Positions 11,780 to 25,034 are shown, counted from the first letter of the stretch. The stretch is DNA of 64,000 nucleotides from Coptis chinensis (GCA_015680905.1 CM027378.1:40087001-40151000), one strand, 5' to 3'. Translations and numbers: made by a program. The notes: generated by a model not told the origin, from the sequence alone.

Positions 11780-11784
11780 GTTAG
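11780..11784. repeat. Target-site duplication GTTAG, left
   Basis: GTTAG directly abuts the left end of element C. The same five bases abut its right end at 26,386-26,390. Confidence 0.9.
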
Positions 11785-13133
11785 TGATAAATGTAAAATG
11801 AATAGTCTACCTACGAAATGAACTATGAATTCACAACGTAAGTAAACTATAACTTATCCTTTTACGAGTCTATTATCAAAGTTTCTACTCTCGATGCGAA
11901 TTGCACTAAGTGGAGTAGGAAGTTCGTTCCACTCCTAGTTCTCTAGCACGGATTGTTCTCTAAGTCTAAGAAATCAGTCTTAAGTCAATGAGAGATTTAC
12001 GAAATATTAAACTACGATACTTAATTAAGATGATTACTAGAAATTAACTACAAATGCTATGGAAATACTATTGTTTGACTCTAGATAAAGGAATTAGAGG
12101 GGAATTGAATCCACCTCGAATCTAACTTAATGACCTAGCATAGATTGTGGTATCTCGATTCTTACGTTTTCACGGCAAGAATTTCGAGTCTAATCCCTAG
12201 TGTTCATGGCATTTCTACCAAGTACTAACTAGCATGTGAGGTCGCCCACCCATTCTCATGGCCAAACACGACCTTCTATAGTGGAATAGATTCTACAACG
12301 TTTCTATACTAAACAACTAAGTTTTCATCAAGGCTTCATCAACCCCTCTAATGGAGGTTTAGCCTTGAGTCATCAATCTAACATTTACCATTGAATCTAA
12401 ACTAAACATAATGTGAGAAATTGAGAATTACTTAATTTAGCAATAATGAATCTAATTTAATGGTGGAATAAAACAATGACAAGAATTGAATTTAGATCTA
12501 AAATGGAAATGACAAATTCGAACTTGATAAAAATACTACTTTATTTATCTAATCAATCAAGAACAATGATTCAGAGATTTAATCTAAAACAAGAATTTAA
12601 ATGGAGCTAAAACTTAATTTAATTAAATAAACTAGATCTAGAATTCTATATCTTAATTTAGGTCTAACTAGCTACCATTGACAAAGAGCTAAGCTTTTGT
12701 TTTTATACATCCAGATCCAAAATTCGTGCATGGGCTTGGAGCCATGGGTTGGGCCAGAGAATCAGGCCCAAAACCCAATTCTTTCAGTCCAAAAAGGCCT
12801 CTTCAGCTGCAGTTGGCTTCCACAGACTTTTCGTCCACTTCTACTCCTCTGATTGGGTCAAGGCTTGGACCATTGGAAAGCTCTTTCCTAGCCGGTCGTT
12901 TTGACATAAGGTAGGCCTCAATCCGATGTCTGAGTCCAAAGATATGGCATTCGAAGTTCTCACGACTTTTGCTCCTTATCTCGCTAATGTGGCACATTTC
13001 TGCACATAATGGACTTTGAAGCCTGAAATGCATAAAAACACGTAATCAGTATTAACTCTTACTTATTATTCACATAATTGGTCTAACCGTATGATTATTA
13101 AGGGGTTAAAACTACAGTTTTGGGCTCTTATCA
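11785..13133 (-). repeat. 3' LTR of element C (1,349 bp)
   Basis: Bounded by TGATAAATG on the left and GGGCTCTTATCA on the right. I see only a few differences from the right-hand LTR: for example CACGGC versus CCGCGGC near 12,172, one extra C in GGCTGG, and AGAGATTT versus AGATTT near 12,570. TATAAAA (reverse strand) lies at 12,701-12,707. Confidence 0.93.
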
Positions 13134-13146
13134 AACCACCCCCAAA
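13134..13146 (-). other. Polypurine tract of element C
   Basis: The plus strand reads AACCACCCCCAAA, that is TTTGGGGGTGGTT on the element's sense strand, immediately before the 3' LTR. The GAGGACAAGCA motif usual for Athila polypurine regions lies just beyond it. Confidence 0.88.
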
Positions 13147-14982
13147 CAGCATTTTGCTTGTCCTCAAGCAAATATGAGAAATTAGAATAAGTGACCAAAA
13201 ATGGAGTTCTAACTACTCTCGTTTCGCTGAGTGCGATTGCATTGACCATATGCAACAAGGCCTTAAACCACTAGGAATTCCCTAGTGGACGAGTTATAGC
13301 CTCGTGAGAGTTTTCCAGTGAAGGTACTCACAAACTTCATCTATACTACAACGACTAAGAATTAAAACTATTGTTTTCCCCTTCATGCTCAACTATCTAT
13401 ACATCTCTATAGCAATTACATAAGAATAACAGTAAAAAACCTAAGTTAATATATGCATAATAATCAATCATCTACAATAAACATATAACAATGAGTAATA
13501 CTATGAAATGTTTAGCAGGTTTGTTTCGAGAACTTCGAATAAGCGTCCTTAAGTAGGTCCTCACATAAATGTCAAGACAAAAAAAACTCTCTGATTTTTC
13601 CACTCAAGTTTCAAGCTACTCCGATTAATGCGTGGGCACACTTTACCTTACAATCTCAATGACATCAAGGAAGCCGGGTCGATCAAACACATCTGCCACT
13701 TACTATCACACTAACCTATTCCTAATTGAGCTAGAGGTCTTTATTAGGTGTTGGGGGATTAGGAGATGGTTTAAGAAGGAAGGAAATGGATATTCTAGAG
13801 GACAAGTCTGAGATAATAGAGTCTTCATATTATGTAACTAGAAAACCTTGTTATTTTCTTTTGCTTCTATACTTTGTTTCCATCCTTAGCCATATTTTTT
13901 CTTTTTCTTTTCTTTGGCTTTTTGACTCCCTTTTATTCTATTTTTTTTTTTTTTGGAGTTTTATTTTATTTCTATTTTTCTTTTCTTTGGATGGAAACTT
14001 CTTTTCTTTATTTTCTGAAGCAACTAACAATTTTTTTGTTTACACAGGTTTTTTCTCTTCTTCTTTCTTCACTCATTCTATTCTCAGACTTATTCTAAAT
14101 TGGGTAGGTTGATTTATTCTCTTTTTTTTTTTTTTTTTTTGTTTTTGTTTTTTGTAACAGGGTAAAGGAATTGTGGTTTATGGAAGGGCTAATGAAAGGG
14201 CTCAGAGTGGCGACTAGCGGAAAATAATTCATAGGTTTGAATTTCTGGCTATATCGATCCAAAGAGCGGCCTAAATTCTCGCTTAGGATATGGTTTAGTG
14301 ATCAAGCAAGTGGACGTGTGATTTCTCTATCCGGATTTAACTTCTCCCTTGTGTCATTTCTCACATGTTTTTTCATATAAGGCTTTAGGCTATATTCTCA
14401 CAGGATTTGTAGAATAAGTACTCTAGCCTAGATTTCAAAACTTCTTTGCTAACAATCATAGATACTCATGTAATAAATTTATAGATAGATGCAAAGATTA
14501 TTACCTACATATTAACCTAAGTTTCTAACAATTATTCTGATGCAACAGCTACGTGAGACTTCTAGATTGTTAAGAGCATGGAGAAAGAAAACAATACCAA
14601 TATTCCTAAGTGTATAGCATATATATATATTTTTTTTTTTTTTTATTTATATTTTTGAATTTTCGAAATTTTAACTAGAAAACAAGTGCACATTATACAT
14701 ATCTCTATCCTAACAGATGTCTTAATTACACGTGTTTCTATGCCCCCAAACAAAAAGCATGCTTTGTCCTCAAAGCGTTTAAATAAAGAGGGTAGGAAAA
14801 ATACCATTGAAACGCGGGAAATTGAAAACATCTGCAAAAACAATGTTAGAACGCATTACTAATATAGGAAATAAAACCGACGCAAACACTATAAGAGTTC
14901 CACCCATTATGGGGTTAACAATTAAATTGCTTGGGACATAAGCAGACACTAACTTAACTAAAACTTACCTGCACCCCAATAT
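13147..14982 (-). other. 3' non-coding region of element C
   Basis: Homologous to 2,019-3,833 of element A and 36,580-38,350 of D, with the same landmarks: T/C-rich runs 13,850-14,140, an AT-rich CTATCTATAAAT block near 14,480 and a TGCCCCCAAACAAA polypurine-like motif at 14,741-14,752 followed by GCATGCTTTGTCCTCAAAG. The Phe-rich plus-strand frames at 13,786-14,112 come from the pyrimidine runs. Confidence 0.7.
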
Positions 14983-15890
14983 CTACTCGTCATCCTCCTC
15001 TTCTATATGAGGTTCTTTCGCATCCTGCCATGCCATAACAACTTGCCACGCCTTACGTCGTGTATCATCAACTATTGCTAACCTCTCTAGTGTTATTTGG
15101 TCTGATGGGGTGTAAGGAGCAACCAAATGTGGTTGCACCTGCCATCCCGGCCAAGTCATGGCTCGGAATGATCTTACCACACGATTGGTAGGTCTCATGA
15201 TTTCGACCCTTTTCCAATCGTAATGCGTATCTGTATCATCGGTAGGCAAGCGCCGTAAAGCGGCAAACCAAAACAGGCATAAGAAGGTACTTATGCCTCA
15301 AGGTATGGGCTCGCCTTCGTGAGTAACAACTAAAACTTCGGGGAATGTCATACCTCGGACGTCCCTCGCCTAAAGCAAGGAAAAACGTCACCCGGTATTA
15401 TTGGCGAATAAACTGCCGTTCCTAGAATGTTCATCATGATGAACAACATGGTTAATGCCTACATTCAGGTGATAGGCTACTCGAGGCGATGTTATATTGG
15501 TCTTGGTCCATGATCTGAAATACCCTCCCCATAATACTCATGGAAATAGGCATATTCATATAGGTATGAGTTATCATCATATATCCCCCCGTGTGCATAG
15601 GGATTCGTCGTAATGGCAACCCCGAAACCAAAGCTATCAAGTGTTTATTGAATTCCATAGTTGTACCATCAATAGTAAGGGAAAATTTTTGTTCTCCTTC
15701 TTGGGTACAAAAAAAAAATAATATTATTATAGAAGAATTCAGTTAGCTTAGGTGAAAAAGAATCGTCATCACTCACCAGAAGATGCCGCCATCCTAATTG
15801 CACGATCCGCTCGCGGAACGATGCTCCATAGGTATAGGTTCCCATCAAGTCTTCAAAAGACTGTTCAGGAATCACTATAGGTGGTGTCAT
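14983..15890 (-). pseudogene. ORF B of element C, frameshifted
   Basis: It starts MTPPIVIPEQSFEDL at 15890. The N-terminal block contains FRERIVQLGWRHLLVSDDDSFSPKLTEFFYNN, cited here by its positions about 15,890-15,720. Further segments in other frames include a broken HKYLLMP block near 15,270 and an intact C-terminal part (15,249-14,983) with MTWPGWQVQPHLVAPYTPSD and an EEEDDE tail. At least three frame breaks are present. It is the same family as the other ORF B copies; its function is unknown. Confidence 0.65.
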
Positions 15891-16603
15891 CTCAACACTA
15901 CTTGTAGAATAGCTGCGAAAACCTGGAAGAACCTCGGAAAATCGAAAATTTCGTGATTCTTTGGAGAGGCGCTGGCGCTTATAGAATTCTGAGCGTTTTA
16001 GTCGCTCTTTGGTTTTTGAAATTACAGTGTTTTTAAGCGGGTCGCTTTTACTTGAAGCTTGGCGCTTCTAGTGAATTTTCGATTCTGATAAAGTAGGGCG
16101 AAGTCGGCTCTGCTTGAAGCGTGGGCCAGAGGGTGCAGAAAAGTGAGTTTCTAAGAAAAAAACAAGAAAAAACTAGAAAAAGGGCTGGAGTGAAAAGTGA
16201 AAGATGATTGTGGGGTGTAGTGTGGGTTGTGAGTGTAGTATGATGGAAGTTTAAATAGGTTCTGGGTTTCCAAAACGAATCGGCAAGTTGCCAAATTGTT
16301 TTAAGGCAATTTCGAAATAGAGAACCGCCAAACCCAAAACGGAACTAACCATGTCTTTGATTTCCTAACAACCCTGGTATCTTTTAAACTTGGTTTAGAA
16401 TAGTAACTTCTAAACTCTCCTACATATCATGCTACCGCTACAAAAAAATCATAGATATGCCGGTATCGGCCTAATTTTCAACTTTTACTCCAAGACAACT
16501 ATACGAAAGATAATCAAAATAAATTATATTAAAATAATATGAAATCCAAGCAATCGAAAATTAACAACTTAATACTCAATCTAACTACTGAAATAAAATT
16601 CCA
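15891..16603 (-). other. Spacer between ORF A and ORF B of element C
   Basis: GCGC-containing patches (GGCGCTGGCGC at about 15,970; further at 16,030-16,130) lie immediately upstream of ORF B, followed by AT-rich DNA. The polypurine-like motif present here in A, B and D is degraded. No gene is seen. Confidence 0.55.
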
Positions 16604-17814
16604 CTAACAAAACAATAAAAACAATGTAATTAAAGGACCTGTTGATGGTGCACACCTAAGCGTGAAGAAGATGGTCCCCGAGATGGAGATCGGCTCTGTG
16701 GTGACGAATGGCTTGAGCCATCCGGCCTCTTGGCGGCGACGCTCATGCCTCTCAGACTCAGCTGAGACAGACTCATCCACGAGTGGCATGCGTCGTAGCA
16801 TCTCTATCCTGAACAAGCGCTGTGCTTCCATCTCAGTCTTGAGTACGGCATACTGGGCTTGGTGATTATTGTGGATAACCTCCATGTTAGACAAGATATC
16901 GTCCTGACCCTTTACGAGCATTTCAACTATCGTCTGAAGGTTCGTTTGCTTATTTCGAAGCACGATTTGTCTATGTCTAATGTCTTCACAGATATGATAA
17001 CCGCATCGCAAACCGGTTTGCAGCATTATCATTCGCTCTAAATTAGAAGTATGACTATCAAAATTATCCTCAACCAACCATGTCATATCTTCCCCTACAT
17101 TATCCGACTCAACTTCCTTCTCTGCAGACAACGGCCAAGTCTTTTGGATGCATTCCTTATAAATACTCGCATTAGAGGGCAATTTGATCTTAATAGGAAC
17201 AGATCTAGCGACGGCTCTAAATGAGAGCATAATCTTAGTGATCAATACGGGAAGAGGCGCCAGGCTCTTTCCCACTCCTCTAATCACATTCAAAATTAAA
17301 TCAAGGATGCAGAAATTATACTCCTTCGTTTGCAAATTCGAGAACGTCACGGATTAATCGAAGTCCGATGTCGTGACTTTGTCTTTCCGAGGGCGTTCTT
17401 ACCAATCCACCGGCGACGGCCGGTTGATTGGTTCTCGAATCGTCATGCTGCGAACGAATGAGATATCGTGTGTATTCACCCTCTATGACCGTATCTTTCA
17501 TCAAAACAGGAACTGCGGTATTCTTGGATTCCCGAATGGTGCGTATCTAGGTTGGTTCTGGGGGTGATTCCTAATAGCTCGACCAACAACCGTCTCAGTA
17601 ACTTCCCTCGCGTTCTGCTATCCTAATGAAAATCCTATTTCCCTCCACTTCGTTTCTTATAAAACTGTTCTACCAAATCATAGTGATAGAAATCCTCATC
17701 GTCGAATACCACAGTCCGTTCCAATGTCTCTTAAACATCTCCGGCGTCATAAAATGGCGCCAAACCGCTCGGAAAAAACGCGTTTTCCGGCAGAAATTCT
17801 CGTCGTTAAGCCAT
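16604..17814 (-). pseudogene. ORF A of element C, 5' part frameshifted
   Basis: The family start codon is at 17814-17812. The first ~150 codons are split over several frames. From about 17,340 to the stop at 16604 one frame is open: FCILDLILNVIRGVGKSLAPLPVLITKIM (positions about 17,320-17,235; the LIT block of the putative plant transposon protein family), an acidic stretch, and then a long coiled-coil-like region (about 17,030-16,790) rich in Gln, Glu, Leu and Ile. A hydrophobic C-terminus LITLFLLFC is not shared with other copies and probably reflects a late frame change. Confidence 0.65.
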
Positions 17815-18841
17815 TGAAGTTATTTACTGATTTGGGGTTTGTAGATGGTGGTGGATGCGAGTTTGATGAACTCTAACTAAACCAACAGTGGTGGTTATGG
17901 TAGGTACGACGGTGGGTATGAAAACTTGAATTGGTGGATGGTTTAATGGTGGAAACGGTTGGATTGTGTGGAAGATTGGTGTTTCACAATGGGCGTGGGT
18001 GGTCTTCTTATTGTGATGTATTCTATTTTTATTATTTTCTTTTTTTTTTTTTTTATTTTGGTTGATAGGGTTTGGATTTAACATTTGTGTCAAGCGGCTG
18101 GAGAAGAAGAAGATCGCGATTTGGTTTTGGAAAGGGGGGCGCGAGCGCGCTCTAGGTGAGCGCGAGTCGGCCCAAGCCCAATTCGTATTTTTCGACTTTT
18201 GTCGATTTTTAGCGCAATTTCAAACTAGATTTCCCGCTTCGTTATCGGTCCGATTCTTGCAAATAAGATATGGAAATGATCAGGAGAGAATTTCCAATCC
18301 AATGATCCATAAAACACTCGATTCCAACCGGGGGTGACGAATAAGATAGTGGAAAACGCCTCGTAGAGCGTGCATGACGTAAGTTATGCGAACTAATGAA
18401 CACTAAATTAGATGACGTCAACCCCAATGAACTATACTAATGGACCTAAACAACACAACTAGAAAGTTCGAGCAATCCGGATGGGAAGACTGATTTCCCA
18501 CCCCCAAACAAATTTTTAACCACAAAATTTGTTTTTACAACGTCGTGGATTTAAAAGTCGATTCCCAAGACTTGTTGGATTGCTATGTCTATGATTTTTA
18601 TGAATTTTAATTTATTTTTATTTGTTTACTATAAGAAACACGAAAAACAATAAATACATAATTCACTTCATAGAGGAACATGACTCAAAAAACGAGAAAA
18701 CATCGCGAAAGTGGAAAAACGTGAATTATGTGAACTGTGGACTTAGGATCCGGTACTTACAGCCACACTCCATAGGGAGGGCCGGTTACCTGAATGGTGT
18801 ACTTATCGGTATATGGAAATGAAAGTAAGTACACCAAATGA
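17815..18841 (-). other. Post-pol spacer of element C
   Basis: Non-coding. It contains a GCGC-rich patch (about 18,136-18,172), the block shared with B and D (18,240-18,310), a CCCACCCCCAAACAAA polypurine-like motif (18,498-18,513) and the conserved post-pol block with CTTAGGATCCGGTACTTACAG (about 18,733-18,836) adjoining the integrase end. Confidence 0.6.
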
Positions 18842-20120
18842 CAAGGTCGATCCTCATAGATGTGGTCCTGTAAAAGGACTTCCTCCACATCGGGGGACAA
18901 AAGTTCGTGAAAATGTTTTAACCGTTGACCATTAACTTGAAAGGTAATCACTTTGTCATTGGGATTTACCAAGGTAATTGCCCCGTAAGGGGTGACTTGA
19001 TAACGAGAAAAGGACCGGACCAACGGGTTTTAGTTTCCACAGGGAAAATATGTAGGCGGGAGTTGTAAAGCAAAACCTTTTGTCCGACCACAAACTCTTT
19101 TTCACGCGGGATATGCTTATCATGAACACGTTTCATGTTGGCTTTATAATCCTTCAGCGAGATCGTAAGAATCGCTCAGTTTCTTCAAGCTCATTTAATT
19201 GTAACTTGCGTTTGGCCTTTGCCTCATCAATATTGAAATTAAGGCTTTTATAGCCCACGAGCCGCGGTGCTCTAATTCAACGGGCAAATGACATGGTTTC
19301 CCAAATACAAGTCTAAAGGGGAGACATACCTATAGGAGTTTTGAAAGCAGTTCTATATGCCCATAAGGCATCCGATAGACGCTTGACCCGATCTTTCCTA
19401 TCGGGGTTTTCATCGTTGTTTCTAAAATCTTTTTGATTTTCCTATTAGAAACTTCTACTTGTCCGCTTGTTTGTGGATGATAAGGAGTTGCTATTTTGTG
19501 TGTAACTCCATACTTTTTAACTAGGGATGCAACAACTCATGTTGCAAAATGTGTTCCCCATCACTAATGATGGCTTTAGGAATGCCAAACCCGACAGAAA
19601 AATATATTCTTTAATAAAAAATACAACCGCCTTATGGTCATTGCTACTCGACAAGCTAGGGCCTCTATCCATTTAGACCGTAGTCCACGGCAACTAGAAT
19701 ATAAATATAACCGTGGGAAACAGGGAACGGGCCCATGAAATCAATACCCCAAACATCAAAAATTTCTACTATTAAGATTGGATTTAATGGCATCATATTA
19801 CGCCGTGGATTAAGCCCAAGTTGTTGGCAACGAATACAGGTCTTGCAATGCACTTGGGCATCCTTAAAAAGGGTAGGCCAATAAAATCCACATTGAAGAA
19901 CTTTTAGCGGCTGTTTTCATTCCACTAAAGTGGCCACCACACTCTTTGTCATGGCGAAGGATAGAACTTCATTATATTCCCATTGGGAATGCAACGCAAC
20001 GAATAATAATCTGATCCGCCAATACTTAAAAAGGTAGGGCTCATCCCAATAGTATAACTTGACTCGCCAAGAACTTCTTACGTTCATTTCTTGACCAATT
20101 ATGAGGCATAACATCAGCCG
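18842..20120 (-). pseudogene. Integrase region of element C, shattered
   Basis: The C-terminal module (18,757-19,023) retains [33 protein letters not shown]. The central catalytic domain shows [12 protein letters not shown], the end of the zinc-binding part, and WGIDFMGPF with the first catalytic aspartate (19,665-19,853). The second aspartate and the glutamate must be read in other frames (about 19,560 and 19,460). Compared with D (31,680-32,775), many one-base insertions and deletions are present. Confidence 0.75.
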
Positions 20121-21660
20121 CTAAATAATTTCGATATGTCCGCGATACCATGGTGATGAAAAAATAGCATCTGGATGCTCATCGGGGAAAAGAGTCGGTA
20201 TGGACTCGGAATCACTACTATCGTCATTTGTAAGTCTAGATAAGTGGTCGGCAACTCGTTTTTGACCCCTCTTTTGTCCTTTATTTCTAATGTGAACTCT
20301 TGCGGGAGAAGAATCCATCGGATTAATCTCGCTTAGCATCCTTCTTTGCAAGAAGGTACCTAAAGTTGCATGGTCCGTGTAAACTAAAGTTTTAGAACCA
20401 ACCAAATAAGGGCCTAAACTTATCTAAAGCATAAATGACAGCTAAAATTCTTTTTCAGTAGTTGTGTAAATTCCGTTGAGCGTCGTTTAATGTTTTACTA
20501 GCATAATAAATAACAGTGGACTTATTATCTATTTTCGTCCCAAAGACGGCACCAACTACATAGTCACTAGCATCACACATGAGTTCGAAAGGTTTTGACC
20601 AATCGGGAGGTGTATAATAGGTGCGATGGTTAGGGCGGCTTTTAAGGTGTCAAAAGCCTGTTCTGATTAAAATTAAAATCAAAGATTGCATCCTTCAAAA
20701 GCAAGTTAGTTAAAGGCCTAGCTATTTTGAAAAATCTTTAATGAACCGCCTATAAAACCCCGCATGGCCTAGAAAGGCTCTAATCTCACCTGACAGTCCG
20801 TGGTTTAGGTAAATTAAGCTATCTTATCTAGTTTGGCTTTATCTACTTCGATGCCATCACTAGATACAATATGACCTAATACTATGCCCTTTTTGACCAT
20901 GAAATGACACTTTTCCCAATTTAAAAGCGAGGCTCTTTTCTTCACACCGTGTCAAAACCTTAGACGGGTTAGACAAACGATCGTGAAGGAGTCTCCATAG
21001 ATAGAAAAATCATCCATGAAAACTTCCATAAAAGCTCTACCATGTCACTAAATATATGAAGCATACACATTTGGAAGGTACGGGGAGCATTACAAAGGCC
21101 AAAAGGCATTCGTTTATAGGCATATGTTCCGAAGGGACATGTGAAGGTTATCTTTTCTTGGTCATCAATATCAATAATAATCTGAAAATAGCCGGAGTAG
21201 CCATCCAGAAACAATAAAAGGCATGACCAGCCGGGCGTTCAAGCATCCGATCTATAAATGGTAAGGGGAAGTGATCCTTTCGTGTCATAGCATTTAAACG
21301 TCGTAATCAATCTGATTCTCCATTTCATAGGACCTTGAGTGACAACGTAGTCACCCTTCCCCGTTTCGTACCATGGTAATTCCGACTTCTTAGGAACTAC
21401 ATGAATGGGACTTACCCATTCGCTATCGGAGATTGGGTATATAATACCCGCATCGAGTAATCAAAGACTTCTTCCCTAACCACCTCTTTCATGGTAGGGT
21501 TCAAAGCGTATTGAGGTTCAGCGAAGTCTTGGCGTTATCCTCCAAATGTATCACGATGAGTCGCGGACATTAGGGTCGATGCCCCCTAATGTCGACTAAG
21601 GACCAACCAATCGCGAGACCGATGTTCCCTAATCACCCTTATTAACGATGTCTCTTCATC
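20121..21660 (-). pseudogene. Reverse transcriptase and RNase H of element C, shattered
   Basis: The RT palm segments are visible as FLDGYSGYFQIIIDIDDQEK and FTCPFGTYAYKRMPFGLCNAP (21,214-21,070). The FMDDF catalytic region follows with a frame slip (near 21,000). An RNase H fragment with LVYTDHATL keeps the catalytic aspartate (about 20,380), and HLSRL marks the connection to integrase (20,230). Homologous to 30,141-31,500 of D but broken by numerous indels. Confidence 0.75.
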
Positions 21661-22490
21661 TTTAGTTAACAGAGAAGATATAATTATCGGGTGACTACCA
21701 TCGGATCAAGTTGAATATATTTTAACTCGGGGAAGAGGTTTAAGCACCGGTGTGGACCGGAATCGTCCGTTGATGTTTCATAAGTGTCCTTATCTTGCGT
21801 AATGAATACTTGCTTAGGTAGCAAGTCTTCATACTCGATATATGGAGCAACCGACGGGTCTACAATTGGTGTGGATTCGGGGATGGTGTTGACCTCCTCT
21901 AAGTAGGAATCATTCACAAAATCGAGAAGTTCAAAAAGAAAGGAATTTGTACATATTGTTTTCGAAACGTGTTGTTAAAATAATCTTGAGCTAAACTCTC
22001 GATCATGCTAACCTCCCCATCTATAGAGCGAATCGGTAACTGTTTCATCATTTTAAAACATTTACCTCGGCGAAAAGATGGCCAAAAGATAAGGACATCT
22101 TTCCATCGCGACAATTTATAAGTGCATTGGCGGTTGCCAGAAGGGGCCCCCTAAGATGATCGATGCGAGTCATTAGCGACTTCGTATCGAGGATAACAAA
22201 ATCAGCGGGATAGTAGAAATCTGAACCTTAACAAACACGTTTTCCACTACACCTTTAGGATACTTAATTGACTTTGTCCGCTAATTGCAACGTTATTTTT
22301 GTAGGTTGCATTTCTGTGAACCTATTTGTTTATACAAGTATCACGGGGAGTAAGTTAACACTTTCGCCCCGTCTAATAAAGCGATTAAATCGTGTGGGAA
22401 TCTCCTAAGGTGCATTTTACGATGGGGCGACCGGGGTCCTTGTACTTAACAATTCCATTATTTTTTCGATAAAGTTGGGAACCTGCTCGG
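21661..22490 (-). pseudogene. Protease region of element C, broken
   Basis: Fragments include the protease active-site neighbourhood (about 22,350-22,390, where the D-T-G is disturbed), the GEVSMIESLAQDYFNN block (about 22,030) and a linker with LNLFPELKYIQLDPMV (about 21,700), which leads into RT in Athila polyproteins. No single open frame joins them. Confidence 0.6.
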
Positions 22491-24493
22491 TTAAAAAGGC
22501 GTCTTTGGGTATGTTAGTCTTCGCCTAGTAGTGCACAACTCTTTAAGAAACTTAGCGTGGTTAGGAAGCTTTTTAATAGCTTCGAGAAAAGGGAGGTTTA
22601 TCGTTAGATTCTTGAAAACGTTCCTAATTTCCTCAAAGTTTGTATCCCTAGTTAGCATAGCTAATTTTTGGGGGAACGGTGGTTTCGCTCTATATTTCGC
22701 ATATTGCTCTACTTGCTGTGTAACCTTGGCTTTCTGTTTCTTTGGTTGTGATTTAACTGGTACCTCTACCGTGGTAGGCTCCTCAGTTTCTATTTCGGTA
22801 TCTAGTTCGATATCTGGTGTAGGGAGTACTGATGGGGTAACTACAGGCGTAGTTACTTTGTTATCAACCACTCTTCCAGAACGGAGAGTGGTGATGGCAT
22901 TTAGGTCACCTACGATTGTAGTTTCCGTACTAGAATTACCGTTTACCTCAAAGGCTGTGTTTGCTGTTTTAGGGTTTGGTATCGCTTGACTTGGAAACAC
23001 GCCTTTTGGTTGGGCTTTCTCTTGGGCTAACTGTTGTATGCCCTGATTTATGGATTGTAAGATCTGTTGGTTTGATTGAGTCATTGTCTGGAAAAGTTGT
23101 TGGGTAACTTGTATAAAGGCGTCTATACGATCCGGTTGTGTAGGTGTAGTAGTCACGGGTGGTGCGACTGGAACTATCTCTCGTTGATTATTTATGGGTG
23201 GGTTGTGATAGTTATTATTATTAACCGGAACGATACCTCTATTGGTATTGTAATTATTATAATTATTCTGACCTTGTGCTTGACCTTGTCGTGGTTTAAG
23301 CTTTGTTGTTATAATTATTATAATTCCCTTGACCTTGTCCTTGTCTAGGTGGAGCTTGGTTATAATTGTTTGCTTGCCTAACGTTTTGATTATTATACCA
23401 CGGGCGTTACTTGTTGATTATTTCTCCAACTGAAGTTGGGATGTTGTCTCAAGGGCGTTAGGAATAGGATAGTTATTAATAGAGTAAACATTATCTTGCT
23501 CTAGTGGTTGTTGTTCATAAGCTAGAGGACAATAATTGTCGAGTGGTCTCGGACTCAAACAGAAATTACATGGGTTGGAGTTTACATTCATGACGGGGAT
23601 AGGCTTTTGTTGAACGAAATAGCCTCTACTTTTTAGTTAGAGATTCGAGTAAATTTTTAAGTTACGGATCGGTTTTATTCTCAAACATACCGGCGACCTT
23701 GATTTGAAGAAGAACTAGCGGGCCGGGGATATCATCACTCCCCATTATTATTCCGTTTAGTTTGGTCTTCTAAAATTTGTAAGCCTCAGAGGCTCCTTTA
23801 CTTAGGAAACTACCCCCATTCATTATGTCAAGGACTTCTTTATGGTGATGTTGAAGTCCTTTGAAAAAGGCACGAACTAACGTGTCTTTTGCTAGGTTAT
23901 GGTGTGGACACTCTATAAGGAGATCGGTGAAACGATTCCATGCCTCAGAAAATGATTCATGAGGGTTCTGTCGGAAGAAATGGATCTTGGAAAGCATTTC
24001 ATCCGTCTTTAGGGGTGGGTAAAAATGTTCCATAAACAGCTGAACAAGTTTAGCCCACGTGTCCACAGAATTAGGCGCTTGGGCAGTTAACCAAGACGCC
24101 GCCTTTATCGGCTAGGGTGAAAGGGAATACCCTCAGTTTAATTTGCTCCGCACCAACCGTAGGATGGTGGAATGTTGTAAGGACTTGTTCAATCCTACAC
24201 ATGTGCTGATAAGGTTTTTCATGGTCTAACCCATGAAAAACGGGTAACAAATTAAATATGTTTGGGGGGATTCGAAAATCCCCCACTGGGTCTGCTAGAA
24301 CGATGCGATTTAGGGCTATCGCTCAAGGCTTTGTAAAAGTCGGAGAGAGGAGTCTCTCTTTCTTCACCATTATGTCGGGTATGGTGTGTGTGATAGTAGT
24401 TAGAGGTGTAATGCGTGGGTGGTGTACTAGATAGACTTGTTTGTTGTGGTGTAATTACGTTTGTTGTTTTGTTCGACCGGACCTTAATCTCAT
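22491..24493 (-). pseudogene. gag of element C, broken
   Basis: It begins with the typical Athila MRLRSGR start (24493-24491), followed almost at once by a frameshift. The retrotransposon gag domain is visible as NIFNLLPVFHGLDHEKPYQH (24,286-24,071) and WAKLVQLFMEHFYPPLKT to FFKGLQHHHKEVLDIMNGG (24,066-23,770). A zinc-knuckle relic CNFCLSP...C lacks its histidine (about 23,580). The gag-protease linker (23,156-22,491, 221 codons open) contains AITTLRSGR, PPFPQKL and a LPNHAKFLKELC segment. Confidence 0.75.
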
Positions 24494-25019
24494 GCAAGAC
24501 TAAGTTGAGCTTAACTAACATGCAACACTCCAAACAATTCGATATACTAGTAGAAAACCTCTAACGGAAATCGCGAGGTGGAAGAAAAAGAATACGATAA
24601 GCGTCCTTGCTTAGCTTATGAATAGCGTCTTGTGTGTACGCGTGTTCGGTGTATATAAAGATTAGAACACTGAAAAAGCTTGACAACTCGAAGTTCGAAT
24701 CAAACCTGTGGAAATCCTGAATTTTCAGAGAAGGGGCGCGGCGCTTCGGTATTGAAGCGCTAAAAAGGCAATGTCGAGCTCGATAAGATAGCGCTGGTCG
24801 CGCTCTCTTTGAAGCCTTGGCCTTCTCTTGTAAACGAATTCCATAAGATAGCGCGGGTCGCTCTCTTTTGAATGCCGCCCTTCGATTATATTTTCTCGCG
24901 GAATTTTTCCAAAACTGAAACGGCAACCACAGTATGAATCAAACAAGGGTGGGTGGGTTTAATGGGACTTAAAAATAAATACTTCTACAAAGAAAACAAT
25001 GCTAAAGTGCAACTAAGAT
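24494..25019 (-). other. 5' leader of element C
   Basis: Untranslated leader between PBS and gag. It contains a GC-rich stretch with many GCGC motifs (24,725-24,900) in a roughly 80-bp imperfect direct repeat (AAGATAGCGC...GGTCGC...CTCTTT occurs twice). The small frames here are not supported. Confidence 0.55.
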
Positions 25020-25032
25020 GGCAGCGGCGCCA
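25020..25032 (-). other. Primer-binding site of element C
   Basis: Sense strand TGGCGCCGCTGCC, two bases inside the 5' LTR. It agrees with the complement of the plant tRNA-Asp 3' end as I recall it (TGGCGCCGTTGCC), with one mismatch; tRNA-Asp priming is typical of Athila. Confidence 0.8.
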
Positions 25033-25034
25033 TT

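Noticed and set aside
22531-22989. 152-codon plus-strand frame
   Set aside because: Antisense shadow of the gag-protease linker of element C.
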